From Hymenobacter cyanobacteriorum (GTDB taxonomy: Bacteria > Bacteroidota > Bacteroidia > Cytophagales > Hymenobacteraceae), in assembly GCF_022631375.1 (NCBI RefSeq), contig NZ_JALBGC010000001.1, positions 1,178,001-1,242,000 of the forward strand: DNA of 64,000 nt. The letters run 5' to 3'. Positions 8,624 to 17,019 of this stretch are shown in pieces. The number at the start of each line of letters is the position of its first letter. Position 1 is the stretch's first letter. The translations under genes were made by a program, and so were the position numbers. The notes under the pieces were generated by a model. The model saw only the letters and a list, made by a program, of their open reading frames with translations. It ran no database searches and was not told the origin of the DNA.

Positions 8624-10030
8624 TTACATGTGAATGGCCCGGTTCTCCGTGGCGGCCAGGCAGGCTTCTTTCATGGCCTCGGCGTAGGTGGGGTGCGAGT
8701 GGCTCATGCGCGCCACGTCCTCGGCAGAGGCGCGGAACTCCATGGCGGTCACGGCTTCGGCGATGAGGTCGGCGATGCGCGGGCCAATCATGTGCACGCC
8801 CAGGATTTCGTCGGTGGTTTTGTCGGCCAGCACCTTCACGAAGCCGTCGGTGTCGCCGCTGGCGCGGGCGCGGCCGCTGGCTTTGAAGGGGAAGCTGCCG
8901 ATTTTGTAGGCCTTGCCCTGCTCCTTGAGCTGCTCCTCGGTGTAGCCCACGCCGGCTACTTCGGGCCAGGTGTACACCACGCCGGGGATGAGCAGGTAGT
9001 TGATGTGCGGCTTCTGGCCCACGATGGTTTCGGCCACGAACACGCCTTCTTCCTCGGCCTTGTGGGCCAGCATGGCGCCCCGAATCACGTCGCCGATGGC
9101 GTAGATGCCGGGCACGTTGGTTTGCAGGTGGGTATCGACCTTGATGCGGCCGCGCTCTTCCATTTCCACGCCCGCGGCTTCGAGGTTGAGGCCGGCGGTG
9201 TAGGGCACGCGGCCCACGGCCACCAGGCAGTAGTCGCCTTCAAATTTCACCTCCTCCCCTTTCGGGTTGAGGGCGGTCACGGTCACGCTGTCGCCCTCGC
9301 GGGTGGCGCCGGTCACTTTGTGGCTTAGGAAAAACTCGATGCCTATTTTGCCCAGCACGCGCTTCAGCTCCTTGCCCAGGCCGCGGTCCATGGTCGGGAT
9401 GAGCGAATCCATGAACTCCACCACCGATACTTTCGCGCCGAGGCGGGCGTACACGGAGGCCATTTCGAGGCCAATCACGCCGCCGCCAATCACAATCATG
9501 TGCTTAGGCACTTCGCGGATGTTCAGGGCCTCGGTGCTGGTGATGATGCGCTCCTTGTCCTGGGCGATGAACGGCAGCACCGTGGGCTTGGAGCCGGTGG
9601 CGATGATGACGTTTTTGGTTTCAATCTGCTGGGCCTCGCCGCCTTCGGTGGGCGCGATGCTGATGTGCGTTTTGTCAACAAAAGAGCCGACGCCGGTGAG
9701 CACGTCGATTTTGTTTTTCTTCATCAGGTAGGCAATGCCGTCCACGTTGGCCTTCACCACGCCGGCCTTGCGGTCAATCATGCGGTTCATGTCCACCGTC
9801 AGGTTTTCGAGGCCGATGCCGTGCTCGGCAAACACCGAATGAGCGTTGTGGTAGTGCTCGGAGGAGTCGAGCAGGGCCTTGCTGGGGATGCAGCCCACGT
9901 TGAGGCAGGTGCCGCCCAGGGTGGGGTATTTCTCGATGAGGGCCGTTTTGAGGCCCAGTTGGGCGCAGCGGATGGCCGCTACATAGCCGCCCGGGCCGGA
10001 GCCGATGACGGTGACGTCGTATTGATTCAT
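8624..10030 (-). CDS. lpdA: Dihydrolipoyl dehydrogenase (E3)
   Basis: 468 aa, full family length. It has the FAD motif GSGPGGYVA at residues 10-18, the redox disulfide Cys42 and Cys47 in GGTCLNVGCIPSK, the NAD motif GGGVIGLEMASVYARLG, and the C-terminal His-Glu pair in HSHPTYAE. It reoxidises dihydrolipoamide in 2-oxo acid dehydrogenase complexes and the glycine cleavage system. The E1/E2 genes for 2-oxoglutarate dehydrogenase lie about 8 kb away on the same strand, so this may be their E3, although other copies may exist outside the window. Confidence 0.96.
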   Translation of the reverse strand: MNQYDVTVIGSGPGGYVAAIRCAQLGLKTALIEKYPTLGGTCLNVGCIPSKALLDSSEHYHNAHSVFAEHGIGLENLTVDMNRMIDRKAGVVKANVDGIAYLMKKNKIDVLTGVGSFVDKTHISIAPTEGGEAQQIETKNVIIATGSKPTVLPFIAQDKERIITSTEALNIREVPKHMIVIGGGVIGLEMASVYARLGAKVSVVEFMDSLIPTMDRGLGKELKRVLGKIGIEFFLSHKVTGATREGDSVTVTALNPKGEEVKFEGDYCLVAVGRVPYTAGLNLEAAGVEMEERGRIKVDTHLQTNVPGIYAIGDVIRGAMLAHKAEEEGVFVAETIVGQKPHINYLLIPGVVYTWPEVAGVGYTEEQLKEQGKAYKIGSFPFKASGRARASGDTDGFVKVLADKTTDEILGVHMIGPRIADLIAEAVTAMEFRASAEDVARMSHSHPTYAEAMKEACLAATENRAIHM

Positions 10031-10119
10031 GAGGAAGTATTCGATGATTGTACGCTCGGGCGAAGGTACGGCACAGCAGCGGCGGGCGCGGCGGTTTTGA
10101 GGCTAAGCCGGGAATAAAA

Positions 10120-10225
10120 GCACGTCATGCTGAGCGCCACCGAAGCATCTCTACCGCAATACTATTCCTATCAATTGGAATTGGTTGCACGGTAGAGATG
10201 CTTCGGCGGCGCTTAGCGTGACGTG
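10120..10225. repeat. Palindromic intergenic element, subtype B (copy 2)
   Basis: Inverted repeat with arms about 10120-10156 and 10190-10225 and several mismatches. The left arm contains CGTCATGCTGAGCGCCACCG, then AAGCATCTCTACCG. The right arm is GC-rich and altered (CTTCGGCGGCGCTTAGCGTG), so this copy is partly decayed. It sits between the M1 peptidase and lpdA genes. Confidence 0.88.
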
Positions 10226-10243
10226 CTTATTGTTGGTTCTGCC

Positions 10244-11911
10244 CTAATCAACCAGCACGCCGATGTAGAAGTTGAACGTATCCACCTCCAGCGTTTCCTT
10301 GTTGGCACCAGCCAGCTCTTTTATCTCTGCCCAACGGGCGGTGGGCTTGATAAACTGGTACTCGCCACCCTTCAGCCGCACGCGCACCGGCATGTCGAAC
10401 TTCTCTACTTCGCTCACCCAGCGGGCCAGGGTTTTGCCGTCCTCGAAGCGGATTTCCAGGATGGGCAGGCTGGCGTGGCGCAGGTACTGGTCGAATACTT
10501 TGGTGAAGTCGCGGCCGCTTTCCTGGTTGAAATAGTCGATAACCTGCTGGCCGGTCACGGTCTGGTGGTAGAACTTGGCCGAGAGGCCGCGCAGCAGCTG
10601 CCGCCACTTGGCGTCGTCGTTCAGCACGGTGCGCAGGGTATTGAGCATGGCGCTGCCCTTGTCGTACATGTCGCCCGAGCCTTCCTTGTTTACGCCGTAG
10701 GGACCGATGATGGGTTCATCGTTCGAAATGTTGCGGCGCTGGCCGTGGATGTATTCCTGACCAGCCGGCTTGCCAAACTGGGTTTCCACGAACAAGGCTT
10801 CGGAGTAGGTGGTGAAGCTTTCGTGCACCCACATGTCGGCAATATCCTTGGTGGTGATGTTGTTACCGAACCACTCGTGCCCGCTTTCGTGGATGATGAT
10901 GAAGTCCCACTTGGTGCCCCAGCCGGTGTTGCTGCGGTCGCGGCCGAGGTAGCCGTTCTGGTACTTGTTGCCATAGGCCACGGCGCTCTGGTGCTCCATG
11001 CCGAGGTGCGGGGCATCCACCAATTTGTAGCCGTCCTGGTACCACGGGTAAGGGCCAAACCATGCTTCCATCGATTTCAGCATGGGCTTCACGTTGGCGG
11101 CAAACTGCGTTTTGGCCTTCGCCACGTTTTCGGGCAGCACCCAGTAGTCAAGCGTCAAAGGACCTTTTTCGCCTTGGTACGAGTCCGAAAAATGCTGGTA
11201 GTCGCCCACGTTCAGGGCCACGTCGTAGTTGTTGATGGGATTGCGCACGGCCCAGTCGAAGCGCGTGTAGCCATCCTTAAGCTTGGTGGTTTTGCGCAGG
11301 CGGCCATTCGAAACGTCTTTCAGGCCGTTGGGTACGCTGATACTAATGAGCATGCTGTCCACTTCGTCGGCCTGCTGGTCTTTGGTGGGCCACCAGATGC
11401 TGGCGCCCGTGCCCTGGCAGGCGGTGGCCACCCAGGGCTTGCCGGCAGCATCCTGGGTGAAGACCATACCGCCGTCCCAGGGCGCTTTTTTGGCCACTGT
11501 GGGGTTACCGGAATACTGGACCGTGAACTCGTCGCGGCTGCCTTTGGCAATGGGCTTCGGGAAGGTGACAAACACCGCATTGGCCTCGCGGGTGAAAGGC
11601 ACGTCTTTCCCCTTGTACAGCACCTTATCAACCTGCAAATTGGCAAAGAGGTCGAACTGCAGCCGCGTAAAATCCTGGGTGGCAGTGAAGCGAAACAGGT
11701 TGGAGCCGCTGATGAACCGCTTGGCCGGGTCCAGCTTCACATCAAGGTGGTAGTAGTTCAGGTCGTAGCAGGTGCGCAGCGGCGTAGTGAGGCTGCCGCG
11801 CAGCGAATCGGCACGGGTGTAGGCAGCCGGTTTGGGCTGGAGCAGCTGGGCCGCGGCCGGCCCGAAGCTCGCCAGTAGCAACAGCGTTGGTAGCAGGGTT
11901 TTCCTTTTCAT
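10244..11911 (-). CDS. M1-family metallopeptidase (aminopeptidase N-like), secreted
   Basis: 555 aa from the Met at 11911, which gives a clean signal peptide (RKTLLPTLLLLASFGPAAAQ); a Met 21 bp upstream would spoil it. The zinc site is HESGHEWFGN at about residues 338-347, with the third ligand Glu in MWVHESFTTYSEA. The exopeptidase motif is the GAMEN variant GMEHQ. The N-terminal beta-sandwich begins DLNYYHLDVKLD. The protein is shorter than E. coli PepN, lacking the large C-terminal helical domain, which is normal for the shorter Bacteroidota M1 proteins. It probably trims peptides in the periplasm. Confidence 0.92.
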   Translation of the reverse strand: MKRKTLLPTLLLLASFGPAAAQLLQPKPAAYTRADSLRGSLTTPLRTCYDLNYYHLDVKLDPAKRFISGSNLFRFTATQDFTRLQFDLFANLQVDKVLYKGKDVPFTREANAVFVTFPKPIAKGSRDEFTVQYSGNPTVAKKAPWDGGMVFTQDAAGKPWVATACQGTGASIWWPTKDQQADEVDSMLISISVPNGLKDVSNGRLRKTTKLKDGYTRFDWAVRNPINNYDVALNVGDYQHFSDSYQGEKGPLTLDYWVLPENVAKAKTQFAANVKPMLKSMEAWFGPYPWYQDGYKLVDAPHLGMEHQSAVAYGNKYQNGYLGRDRSNTGWGTKWDFIIIHESGHEWFGNNITTKDIADMWVHESFTTYSEALFVETQFGKPAGQEYIHGQRRNISNDEPIIGPYGVNKEGSGDMYDKGSAMLNTLRTVLNDDAKWRQLLRGLSAKFYHQTVTGQQVIDYFNQESGRDFTKVFDQYLRHASLPILEIRFEDGKTLARWVSEVEKFDMPVRVRLKGGEYQFIKPTARWAEIKELAGANKETLEVDTFNFYIGVLVD

Positions 11912-12067
11912 TCTGCAAAGCAACAACACCAATCCACAAGGCCGGTTCGTAGCGCGAACTTTGCAGCTCGTATCTCACGCACCGCCAGCAATTGCTGCGC
12001 AGAAACGCGAACGACAAAGTTCGCGCTAGCACCCAGCCGTACTTTTACGGCGGCCTTACGCCATACC

Positions 12068-13000
12068 ATGCCCGATTCTACTGCTACCGCCGCGCCCTCA
12101 AAAGCGGCCCTCCTTACCGCCTTTGCCCTCGTCTACCTCATCTGGGGCTCTACTTATCTGGTGATGAAGTTCGCCGTGGCCAGCATGCCGCCGCTGCTCA
12201 TGGCCGGCACGCGCTACGGGCTGGCCGGCGGGCTGCTCTACGGCTTCATGCGCTGGCGGGGTGAGCCGGCGCCCACGCGGCGCGGCTGGGCCTACGGGGC
12301 CTTTATCGGCGTGTGCCTACTGGGTTTCGGCAATGGCGGCACCACGCTGGGAGTCATGTATTTGCCCAGCGGCATCACGGCGCTGCTGGTGGCCACGGTG
12401 CCCATGTTTCTGGCGGTGCTGGGGTGGCTGAGCGGCATTTCGCCGCGGCCCACCAAGTGGGTGTCGCTGGGCCTGGGCGCGGGCATGGCGGGCATGTACC
12501 TGCTGGCGGCCCACCCCACGGCCACGCCCGTGAAAGTGCCGGGCCACCAGGGCCTGGGCATTGGCGTGGTGTTGCTGGCCTCGCTGGTGTGGTCCATCGG
12601 CTCGCTCTATGCTAAAAACCACCAGCCGGCGCAGTCGCCCTTCACCTCGGGCGGCATGCAGATGTTGTGCGGCGGCGCAGCCATGCTGGTGGTGGGCCTG
12701 GTGCGCGGCGAGGCCGACGGCTTCACGTTGGCGCAGGTGACGACCAAATCGTGGCTGGCGTTTGCCTATCTGGTCACGTTCGGGTCCATCGTGGCCTTCT
12801 CGGCCTACATCTGGCTGCTGCGGGCCGTCGAGCCCGCCCTGGCCGGCACCTACGCCTTCGTGAACCCCGTGGTGGCCGTGCTGCTGGGCTGGGCCTTTGC
12901 CGGCGAAGTGCTGAACCCGCAAATGCTGGGCGGTGCGGCCCTCATTGTACTGGCCGTGGGCCTGGTGGTACTGGGCGGTAAAAAAATTGCACCAAAATAA
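12068..13000 (+). CDS. EamA (DMT-superfamily) transporter
   Basis: 310 aa, with about ten hydrophobic segments in two five-helix EamA halves, beginning ALLTAFALVYLIWGSTYLVMKFAV and ALGIGVVLLASLVWSIGSLYAKN-like at the second half. It is closest by eye to YedA-type metabolite exporters of the inner membrane. The substrate is unknown. It is divergent from the M1 peptidase gene (156 bp) and followed at 67 bp by the truncated haemoglobin gene. Confidence 0.9.
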   Translation: MPDSTATAAPSKAALLTAFALVYLIWGSTYLVMKFAVASMPPLLMAGTRYGLAGGLLYGFMRWRGEPAPTRRGWAYGAFIGVCLLGFGNGGTTLGVMYLPSGITALLVATVPMFLAVLGWLSGISPRPTKWVSLGLGAGMAGMYLLAAHPTATPVKVPGHQGLGIGVVLLASLVWSIGSLYAKNHQPAQSPFTSGGMQMLCGGAAMLVVGLVRGEADGFTLAQVTTKSWLAFAYLVTFGSIVAFSAYIWLLRAVEPALAGTYAFVNPVVAVLLGWAFAGEVLNPQMLGGAALIVLAVGLVVLGGKKIAPK

Positions 13001-13067
13001 TTGTGCAACCGTTTGCTCGGACATTGCGTATGGGCGTACCTTAGGTTCCTACTCCCACCATATTGCC

Positions 13068-13469
13068 ATGTCCGACATCACTACTCCCCTGCCCGATATT
13101 CAGTCTGCGCGCGATGTGCAGGCCCTGGTAGATGCCTTCTACCACAAAGCCAACCACGACGAGCTGCTGGCTCCGGCCTTCCGGGCAGCGGCGCACGTGC
13201 ATTGGCCCCGCCACCTCACCAGCTTCTACGAGTTCTGGTCGACGGAACTGCTGTCGGCGCGGCCCACCTCCGCGCCCCGGCCGGTGCCCGCGCACCTAGC
13301 CCTGCCGCGCTCTACGTCGCATCACAACCGCTGGGTGCAGCTGTTCGATGCCGCTGTGGAAGAGCAGTTTGCCGGCCGCTGCGCCGGCCGCGCCAAATCG
13401 GTGGCCCGTCAGGTGGCCGCCGCGCTGGTCGAAGGCATGCCCCACTACCACCCCCTGCCCGTCGATTAA
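13068..13469 (+). CDS. Group III truncated haemoglobin
   Basis: 133 aa from the ATG at 13068; a longer frame runs upstream into the EamA gene but the family begins here. Seen: DVQALVDAFYHKANHDELLAPAF, HWPRHLTSFYEFWSTELL, and the proximal-His region PRSTSHHNRWVQLFDAAVEEQF, ending GMPHYHPLPVD. These match the group III globins of Bacteroidota. They bind haem and oxygen or NO; the role is often inferred to be NO or redox related. A strong terminator follows at 13502-13553. Confidence 0.88.
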   Translation: MSDITTPLPDIQSARDVQALVDAFYHKANHDELLAPAFRAAAHVHWPRHLTSFYEFWSTELLSARPTSAPRPVPAHLALPRSTSHHNRWVQLFDAAVEEQFAGRCAGRAKSVARQVAAALVEGMPHYHPLPVD

Positions 13470-13501
13470 TCCCCGATTTCCCGATTCCCACCCAACACCA
13501 A

Positions 13502-13553
13502 CGCCCCCGGGCCGGCCGTCATCCAACGAGCCGTCCGGGGGCGTTTTTGTTTT
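13502..13553 (+). terminator. Rho-independent terminator after the truncated haemoglobin gene
   Basis: Stem CGCCCCCGG (13502-13510) pairs with CCGGGGGCG (13535-13543), followed by TTTTTGTTTT. Inner pairing of GGCCGGC-like bases is possible. It ends the plus-strand EamA/globin pair before the convergent DUF4126 gene. Confidence 0.85.
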
Positions 13554-13566
13554 AACCGAAGCTGAA

Positions 13567-14088
13567 CTACCGGCCCCGCTGACCCGGCTGCGCCCGCAGC
13601 AGCGCCGCGCCGCTGCCCAGCACCAGCGCATCTTCGCCCACGCCCACGGCCGCCACCGGCCAGCTGGCCTGCTTGCTGATGCCCATGCGCAGCGCGTAGC
13701 TGATGAACGTGGCCGCCACGGCCCCCAGGCCGCCCACCACCGCGCCGGCGGCACTGCTGCCTTCCCGCGACTTGTACACCGTGGCCCCCACCAGCGCGCC
13801 CGCCAGCAGCCGGCCCAGCAGCACCGGCGGCGCAATGCGGTCGGGGGTGCCGGGCAGCTTATCCATCACCATCTCGCCGGCAGCGGCCAGCTTGAAGCCC
13901 CGCGCCACCAGCGGCTTTTGCAGCGCCCGCAGCGGCGAGTTGAGCAGCAGCCACGACGGATTATTGCTGAGGTAGTGGCTCAGAAAAGCCGGCGCGCTCA
14001 TGCTGCGCATGCCGGCGAGGGCCGAAAAGCCGATGGTGGGCCAGAACTTGGCCGGGCGGGGCTGGGGTTTGGATTTAGCTCGTTTCAT
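13567..14088 (-). CDS. DUF4126-type membrane protein
   Basis: 173 aa. Features are GFSALAGMRSMSAPAFLSHYLS near residues 20-40, a KLPGTPDRIAPPVLLGRLLAGALVGATVY segment, then Gly/Ala-rich hydrophobic stretches (GAVVGGLGAVAATFISYALRMG). This pattern is typical of the DUF4126 inner-membrane family, whose function is unknown. It is a single gene, flanked by terminators on both sides. Confidence 0.8.
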   Translation of the reverse strand: MKRAKSKPQPRPAKFWPTIGFSALAGMRSMSAPAFLSHYLSNNPSWLLLNSPLRALQKPLVARGFKLAAAGEMVMDKLPGTPDRIAPPVLLGRLLAGALVGATVYKSREGSSAAGAVVGGLGAVAATFISYALRMGISKQASWPVAAVGVGEDALVLGSGAALLRAQPGQRGR

Positions 14089-14201
14089 AAAATTCGGAAG
14101 TGAAGTCGGCTTAACGCAGCTCCGGCGGCAGGGTTGAACACGCGTCCCCCACCCGCTGACGGCAACTCCTCACCACGACCAGATATGGACGGGAAAAGCG
14201 C

Positions 14202-14238
14202 AAAAAAAGGCCCGCTCAACACCGAGCGGGCCTTTTTT
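14202..14238. terminator. Bidirectional terminator
   Basis: AAAAAAAGGCCCGCTC (14202-14217), a 6-nt loop, and GAGCGGGCCTTTTTT (14224-14238). The stem has A and T tracts on either side and so works on both strands. It lies after the Roadblock gene ending at 14265 (minus). Confidence 0.9.
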
Positions 14239-14264
14239 ATGCGGTAATAAAACCGTTATCGAGG

Positions 14265-14645
14265 CTAGTTAATTTCCTCCACGTGCGTGCGCAGCACCTC
14301 GCGGGCAATGGCCAGGTTGGTTTCGCGCGAGTTCACTACCAGGTAGATAAATTTGTTGCCGGCCGAGTTCAGCTTGAGCAGGTGCGACTGGTTGCTGAGC
14401 GTGATGAGAATGTCCTCAATCTTTTCTCCCGTCAGTTTCAGGGCCGCCATGGCTTTCTGCTTCTGCTTCACCACTTCGGTGTTGTAGGCGGCGGCCGTTT
14501 CGGGGTTCAGGCTCGGCGAGTTCGAGTGCGAAGCCAGCGCCATGCCCGAATTGATGTCGACTACGGCCACAGCCACCAGGCTGGGCAAATCGGTGATGAT
14601 GGCATCGACGGCTTTACCAGCCGGACTGTTTTTAGAATAGGCCAT
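14265..14645 (-). CDS. Roadblock/LC7-like protein, paralogue 1
   Basis: 126 aa from the ATG at 14645; the paralogue at 16047-16421 also begins MAYS, which fixes the start. The fold pattern is helix, then AVAVVDINSGMALASHSN, a long helix (AAYNTEVVKQKQKAM), then two strands (IEDILITLSNQSHLLKL and NKFIYLVVNS) and a last helix (NLAIAREVLRTHVEEIN). This fits the Roadblock/LC7 family, small dimeric proteins that regulate Ras-like GTPases (MglB is an example). No MglA-like GTPase is seen in the window. The first and third genes of the cluster are very similar over most of their length. Confidence 0.7.
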   Translation of the reverse strand: MAYSKNSPAGKAVDAIITDLPSLVAVAVVDINSGMALASHSNSPSLNPETAAAYNTEVVKQKQKAMAALKLTGEKIEDILITLSNQSHLLKLNSAGNKFIYLVVNSRETNLAIAREVLRTHVEEIN

Positions 14646-14764
14646 AGTGGCGGAGGGAGGGGAAAGGGATAAAGAAGATTCTTTGAGCTTATTGGCAACG
14701 TGCTTCCGGTAGGTCCTTGCTTTCACGGAGGATTAACACGACTAGGCAACTAAAAAACAACGAT

Positions 14765-15457
14765 TTAGAAAAACAGCCAGTGCTTGCGCTTCTCGGCGCG
14801 GGGCTGCAGGCTCACGCCGGTTTGGGCAGCTTCGCTGGCGGCTACTTCGCGGTCGTTATAGCCGGCGTAGCCGTATTGCAGGGTGGCCGTGGCGGCCTCA
14901 GCGGCGGGCACGCGCAGGGCATAGTTGCCGTTGGCATCGGTGCTGGCGCCAAAGTGCGTGCCTTTGCGCAACACGGTAGCGCCCACCAGCGGCTGGCCTT
15001 TTTCGTTCAGAATGCGGCCGCTCACCGTCACCATGCGCGTCACGCTGGCTTCGGCGGCGGCGGCGCTGGCCGTCTCCAGCTTCAGCAGCTCGCCGGCCGA
15101 TACGGGCGGCACCACCGCATTGTGCGACGGCAGGCGCGTGCCCGCCATTGATACGCCGGCCACCAGTGCGGCCATGCCCACCATCGAGAAAGCCCGGCGG
15201 CGGAAACGCTGCGGCTGCTCCCGGATGAACAGCAGCTGCTTCTGCACCCAGGTAGTGGGCGCAGCGGCTTCGGCCTCCTGGGTGGCCATTTCGTGCCAGC
15301 GCGTCACGGTGCTGTGGGCCTGGGTGGCATCCTTGCGCAGGTAGTCTTCCACGGCGCGGGCCGACGACCGGGCGAGGTCGCCGCGCAGGTAGGCGTCGCG
15401 GTACACCGGCAGCAATTCGCCGGTCTGCGGGTCGAAGGGAGTAGCGGTAAGCTTCAT
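14765..15457 (-). CDS. Membrane protein with C-terminal carboxypeptidase-regulatory-like domain
   Basis: 230 aa from the Met at 15457. The first ~90 residues are cytoplasmic in type (VYRDAYLRGDLARSSARAVEDYLRKD), resembling the N-terminal part of anti-sigma-like proteins. One membrane segment follows (AFSMVGMAALVAGVSMAG). After it comes an extracytoplasmic CarboxypepD_reg-like beta-sandwich (VSGRILNEKGQPLVGATVLR and STDANGNYALRVP), as at the N-termini of SusC/TonB receptors. It sits between Roadblock genes 1 and 2 on the same strand, so a shared signalling role is possible; this is inference. No enzyme domain is seen. Confidence 0.7.
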   Translation of the reverse strand: MKLTATPFDPQTGELLPVYRDAYLRGDLARSSARAVEDYLRKDATQAHSTVTRWHEMATQEAEAAAPTTWVQKQLLFIREQPQRFRRRAFSMVGMAALVAGVSMAGTRLPSHNAVVPPVSAGELLKLETASAAAAEASVTRMVTVSGRILNEKGQPLVGATVLRKGTHFGASTDANGNYALRVPAAEAATATLQYGYAGYNDREVAASEAAQTGVSLQPRAEKRKHWLFF

Positions 15458-15518
15458 GTGGGTTAAGGAAAAAAGGTGAAAGAAATATTGTGGCTTCACC
15501 GGCCAGCCACGGGCCTAA

Positions 15519-15986
15519 CTACTCCGTTGTGGCCGCCGGCTCCACCAGCGCAATGGCCCCGCGCATCACGGCGCGGGCAATGCCCAGGTTGGTATCGCGG
15601 CTTTCCACGGCGAGGTACACAAACACCCGCCCGCTCGGGGCCAGATGCAACAAATGCAGCTGCGAGGGTAGCGTAAACAGCATTTCGTCGAGCCGCTCGG
15701 CCGTGGCGCCCATGGCCCGCAGCGAGGCCTGCACCTGCCGCACCGCCTCGGCGTTGAAGCCGGCCACGGCCGCCGGGCGCAGGCTGCGCTCGGCGGTGTA
15801 GGTAGCCAGCGGTTTGCCGGTGCTCACCTCTACCACGGCGGCCATCAGCAGGTCGGGCAGCTCGGCCAGCAGGTGCCGCATGGCGCGCTCGATGGGTTCG
15901 CGGGCCGGGCCGGGGGCGGCCAGCTCCACTTCCTGGGCGGTGGGCCCCGTCAAGCGCTGCAGCTGCTTGAGAAAGGGTATTTTCAT
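15519..15986 (-). CDS. Roadblock/LC7-like protein, paralogue 2 (divergent)
   Basis: 155 aa. It shows the same order of elements as its neighbours: DLLMAAVVEVSTGKPLATYTA, a helix with FNAEAVRQVQASLRAM, LDEMLFTLPSQLHLLHL, RVFVYLAVESRDTNLGIARAVMRGAI. An extra N-terminal ~30 residues (MKIPFLKQLQRL) and a short tail distinguish it. Identity to paralogues 1 and 3 is clearly lower than theirs to each other, concentrated in the SRDTNL/IAR segment. It is probably an older duplicate with a different partner. Confidence 0.65.
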   Translation of the reverse strand: MKIPFLKQLQRLTGPTAQEVELAAPGPAREPIERAMRHLLAELPDLLMAAVVEVSTGKPLATYTAERSLRPAAVAGFNAEAVRQVQASLRAMGATAERLDEMLFTLPSQLHLLHLAPSGRVFVYLAVESRDTNLGIARAVMRGAIALVEPAATTE

Positions 15987-16046
15987 AGGGCGCAGCGGGC
16001 GCGGTTACGCCAATTGGCGCGGGCCCGCGCCGGCCTTCAGGCAGAA

Positions 16047-16421
16047 TTAGTTGAGTTGCTCGGCGGAGCTGCGCAGCACCTCGCGGGCAATGGCCAGGTT
16101 GGTGTCGCGCGAATTCACGGCCAGGTAGATAAACTTGGTACCGGCCAACTTAATGAGGTGCAGCTGGTTGGACAGCGTGATGAGGATGTCCTCGATGTTT
16201 TCGCCGGTGAGCTTGAGGGCCGACATGGCCTTCTGCTTCTGCTTCACCACTTCGGTGTTGTAAGCAGCGGCGGTTTCGGGGTTCAGGCTCGGCGAGTTCG
16301 AGTGCGAGGCCAGGGCCATGCCCGAGTTAATGTCGACCACGGCCACAGCCAGCAGGCCTGGCAGGTCGTTCAACACATCTTGTACTACTTTGCCGGCGGG
16401 CGAATTGGTGGAGTAAGCCAT
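16047..16421 (-). CDS. Roadblock/LC7-like protein, paralogue 3
   Basis: 124 aa, starting MAYSTNSPAGK at 16421. It is nearly the same as paralogue 1 through the block AVAVVDINSGMALASHSNSP and the following helix, with differences mostly near the ends. It is the first gene of the minus-strand cluster, so its promoter must lie in the AT-rich spacer to its right. Assignment to Roadblock/LC7 is by fold pattern and length. Confidence 0.7.
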   Translation of the reverse strand: MAYSTNSPAGKVVQDVLNDLPGLLAVAVVDINSGMALASHSNSPSLNPETAAAYNTEVVKQKQKAMSALKLTGENIEDILITLSNQLHLIKLAGTKFIYLAVNSRDTNLAIAREVLRSSAEQLN

Positions 16422-16830
16422 AAGAATTGGGTGGATTAGGAAAATGGGTTGAGTTGAAATGCTTGAGAATGAGCTGACCGAATTAGGTAACGGCTGCTTA
16501 AAAAATTGCGGTTTCCGGGGTGGATTCTTCGCCAGTGAACGCCTGACCACGAGTTAAAACTGTATTTGCCAACAGAGATTGAAAGGCGCATCAACCGTTG
16601 AAAACAGAAATTTCAACTGGCCTATGAAATATAATTTTTTAGTTACCGCCCCATTTATGTCAGTCGGGCTTTCGCGCAGCAGCAGGGCCACTGTTTCTTT
16701 GCTGTAAATCGATTAAACCGTAATTCAGATAAAAAATGTCTCCGACTCTAAATCCGTTTTATTCAGCAGTTACGTAATAATAATTGCGTGTTTTTATTAT
16801 CACAAAGCTCCCACTCATCCGGCCCTCATA
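16422..16830. other. AT-rich spacer upstream of the Roadblock cluster, no gene seen
   Basis: About 600 bp (16422-17019) separate the Roadblock gene from the Crp/Fnr gene. The part up to 16830 holds no convincing ORF. Base composition becomes clearly more AT-rich than the rest of the window from about 16560. It must contain the promoter of the Roadblock cluster and may contain a long 5' UTR or a small RNA; no specific RNA fold was recognised. Confidence 0.5.
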
Positions 16831-16868
16831 AAAATGACTTAGGTCATTTTTCGTTATGATTTAAGTCA
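16831..16868. promoter_or_regulatory. Two Crp/Fnr-type operator-like palindromes, two helical turns apart
   Basis: Site 1 is AAAATGACTTAGGTCATTTT (16831-16850), a perfect 8-bp inverted repeat around a 4-bp core. Site 2 is TGATTTAAGTCA (16857-16868), an imperfect version of the same half sites. Their centres are 22 bp apart. The TGA-N6-TCA form is what dimeric Crp/Fnr proteins bind, and a Crp/Fnr gene lies next to it (17020-17727). The target could be the leftward Roadblock cluster, about 410 bp away, or an unseen transcript. Binding is inferred. Confidence 0.5.
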
Positions 16869-16950
16869 ATTTCGCATCAATACACTTTGCAATTAATATA
16901 ACTAAACTAATTTTATTTTAAATTTTAATATTCCGATAAATGCTTGTAAA

Positions 16951-16994
16951 AAACAGAAAGCCCCAGCGCAGCACAACTGTGCTCCACTGGGGCC
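16951..16994 (-). terminator. Terminator of the Crp/Fnr gene
   Basis: Stem GCCCCAG (16960-16966) with CTGGGGC (16987-16993), plus inner pairing of GCAGCAC-type bases with GTGC. On the minus strand it is followed by TTTCTGTTTTTTA. It lies 26 bp past the regulator stop. Confidence 0.8.
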
Positions 16995-17019
16995 TTAATA
17001 AAGTTGCGGCGCTGGTGCG

